From a bacterium (GTDB taxonomy: Bacteria; Tectomicrobia; Entotheonellia; Entotheonellales; Entotheonellaceae), in assembly GCA_027294925.1 (NCBI GenBank), contig JAPULM010000360.1:1-6064 (forward strand): a stretch of DNA of 6,064 bases, in the 5' to 3' direction. The notes below the pieces were generated by a model, which had not been told where the DNA came from, ran no database searches, and saw nothing but the letters and a program-made list of their open reading frames with translations. Shown here piece by piece: positions 4,912-6,064 of this stretch; position 1 is the stretch's first letter, and every line of letters starts with the position of its first letter. Made by a program: the position numbers and the translations under genes.

Positions 4912-6064
4912 ATGTATGACGAGCTTATTCACGCCAGCGATGCTCGCACCCATGTCCCTTCGGCCACAAAAGACCGTCCTCTGGAGAAGGCTCCCCATAC
5001 ATCGTCTCACAGGGCTGGCTCATCATCCAACACAGCTACAACCTCCCACGAAGCCACAACTTCCTACAAAGTTCGCCGGCCGGGGACGGCTTCCTCTGTA
5101 TCGTCTCATTCTCACGTCTTGCCCTCTGACGTATCGAGCCCATCAACGGGAGCGTCCTGGAAGGCGGTGTACACCCGCTTAGCTGATGAGATTCAGGTAC
5201 GGCACTATTCGCCGAAAACCTTGAAAAGTTATACACGGTGGGCCAGACAATTCCAAAATTTTACGCAAAGCAAAGCGCCCACCTTGTTGTCTTCGTCTGA
5301 TGTCAAGGCGTTTTTATCTTTTTTGGCCGTGACCCGAAAGGTGTCTGCCGCAACACAAAATCAGGCGTTTAATGCCCTGCTATTTTGTTATAGACATGTC
5401 CTGAAGCAGGAGTTCGGAAAGATAGACGGCGTGGTCAGGGCGAAGCGAAGACCTTATATCCCAGTGGTGTTATCCCGTGAAGAGATTGATGCCATTCTTC
5501 AACATCTGTCGCCTCCGTATGACTTGGTGGCGAAATTGTTATATGGCTGCGGCCTTCGTCTGTTCGAATGTTTGAATCTGCGCGTGCACAATTTTAATTT
5601 TGATGCAGAGGTATTAACCGTGCATGACGGCAAAGGACAAAAAGACCGAACCGTGCCGCTTCCTGAAACGATTCTGTCTGAACTCTGCGCGCATCTTGAA
5701 GCGTTGAAAGACCTGCACCAACGAGACCTGGACCGAAACTATGCCGGCGTGTTTCTGCCGAATGCCTTAGAGACAAAATATAAGAATGCCGCCAAGGCGT
5801 TTATCTGGCAATGGTTTTTCCCGGCTAAGAAATTAACCTATGTTCGGGAGACGGAGGAATACCGGCTGTATCATCTGCATGACACGCATGTCCAAAAGGC
5901 GATTCAACAGGCGGTTGGGAAGGCTAGCATCGCTAAGCGTGCGTCAGCCCATACGTTTCGCCACATTTTTGCCGGCCACTTGCTGCAAGCGAATTATGAT
6001 ATCCGGACGATTCAGGAGTTGCTTGGACTCAGCGATTTCAGAACCACCATGCTGTATACCCATA
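4912..6064 (+). CDS. intI: Integron integrase IntI, core-binding and catalytic domains (3' end outside window)
   Basis: This tyrosine recombinase inserts and excises cassettes at attI and attC. Counting codons from 4639: a Ser/Thr/His-rich linker (about 95-172), a SAM-like core-binding domain (about 175-275, YSPKTLKSYTRWARQF), then the catalytic domain. Active-site residues are Arg307 (GCGLRLFE), Lys332 (GKGQKDR), His438 and Arg441 (HTFRH) and the nucleophile Tyr473 (MLYTH). The insertion KYKNAAKAFIWQWFFPAKKL followed by HDTHVQKAIQQAV is the integron-integrase-specific segment that separates IntI from XerC/D. The second box-II His is replaced: LLGLSDF instead of LLGHSDF (CTC at 6028-6030), probably weakening catalysis. 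The first ATG after the in-frame TAA is at 4912, without a clear ribosome binding site. A protein starting there would still hold both domains known to be sufficient in ordinary IntI. Confidence 0.9.
   Translation, partial: MYDELIHASDARTHVPSATKDRPLEKAPHTSSHRAGSSSNTATTSHEATTSYKVRRPGTASSVSSHSHVLPSDVSSPSTGASWKAVYTRLADEIQVRHYSPKTLKSYTRWARQFQNFTQSKAPTLLSSSDVKAFLSFLAVTRKVSAATQNQAFNALLFCYRHVLKQEFGKIDGVVRAKRRPYIPVVLSREEIDAILQHLSPPYDLVAKLLYGCGLRLFECLNLRVHNFNFDAEVLTVHDGKGQKDRTVPLPETILSELCAHLEALKDLHQRDLDRNYAGVFLPNALETKYKNAAKAFIWQWFFPAKKLTYVRETEEYRLYHLHDTHVQKAIQQAVGKASIAKRASAHTFRHIFAGHLLQANYDIRTIQELLGLSDFRTTMLYTH

Larger units (their letters stand above)
992..6064. mobile_element. Integron: integrase gene plus leftward array of four cassettes
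   Basis: A rightward integron-type integrase gene sits at the right. Four gene-attC units to its left all read on the minus strand, which is the standard divergent integron layout. Core sites GTTRRRY on the minus strand give crossover points near 4360, 3990, 2898 and 1832, defining cassette 1 (about 4359-3990), cassette 2 (3989-2898), cassette 3 (2897-1832) and cassette 4 (1831 to about 998). Each gene ends just before an attC, with little non-coding space except in cassette 3. No transposition genes, resistance genes or plasmid functions are seen, so this resembles a sedentary chromosomal integron rather than a clinical class 1 element. The array may continue left of the IS remnant, outside the window. 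Confidence 0.85.

Noticed and set aside
4664..5182. 172-codon open frame (MENSARL...) in frame 2 over the integrase
   Set aside because: After the first residues it reads as low-complexity Arg/Pro/Thr sequence, while frame 1 carries recognisable integrase. Only its ATG may matter, as the original intI start.
1..6064. CRISPR array, tRNA or rRNA
   Set aside because: No regularly spaced identical repeats and no cloverleaf or rRNA-like sequence; the repeats present are attC sites.

Overview
The window is the recombination platform and first gene cassettes of a chromosomal-type integron. An integron integrase gene (intI) runs rightward from about 4639 and off the right edge. A leftward cassette array lies between about 4360 and 992. 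A decayed IS110-family insertion sequence occupies 1 to about 991. The host cannot be named from the sequence. Mixed GC, a cassette array and an IntI with a long N-terminal extension suggest an environmental bacterium, possibly Nitrospirota or Proteobacteria, but that is only an impression.

Reading away from intI on the minus strand: an attC-like folded site where attI is expected (4354-4412); cassette 1 with an Imm53-type immunity protein (4344-4033) and attC1 (3984-4038); cassette 2 with an orphan TIR-like predicted nucleotide-binding protein (3938-3018) and attC2 (2892-3023); cassette 3 with three genes, a small membrane protein (2850-2653), a DUF4160 protein (2503-2267) and an overlapping DUF2442 protein (2286-1972), then attC3 (1826-1923); cassette 4 with a nitroreductase (1730-1110) and attC4 (992-1086). 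The outer R' box of attC4 is degraded where it meets the right end of the IS110-family remnant. That remnant keeps part of a DEDD transposase (truncated, internally deleted, with a stop codon) and about 300 bp of non-coding right end.

The attC sites differ strongly in length (55 to 132 bp) and sequence. They share the folded attC design: complementary outer boxes, paired inner boxes, and extrahelical T (sometimes G) bases on the plus strand. The plus strand is the bottom strand for leftward cassettes, as expected. The integrase gene looks damaged: an in-frame TAA in a glutamine run at 4888, a probable frameshift near its start, and a box-II LGH motif changed to LGL. The cassettes look accessory and defence- or conflict-related (Imm53, TIR-like effector, a DUF4160/DUF2442 pair), plus one metabolic flavoprotein. 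The array may be frozen unless an integrase acts in trans.
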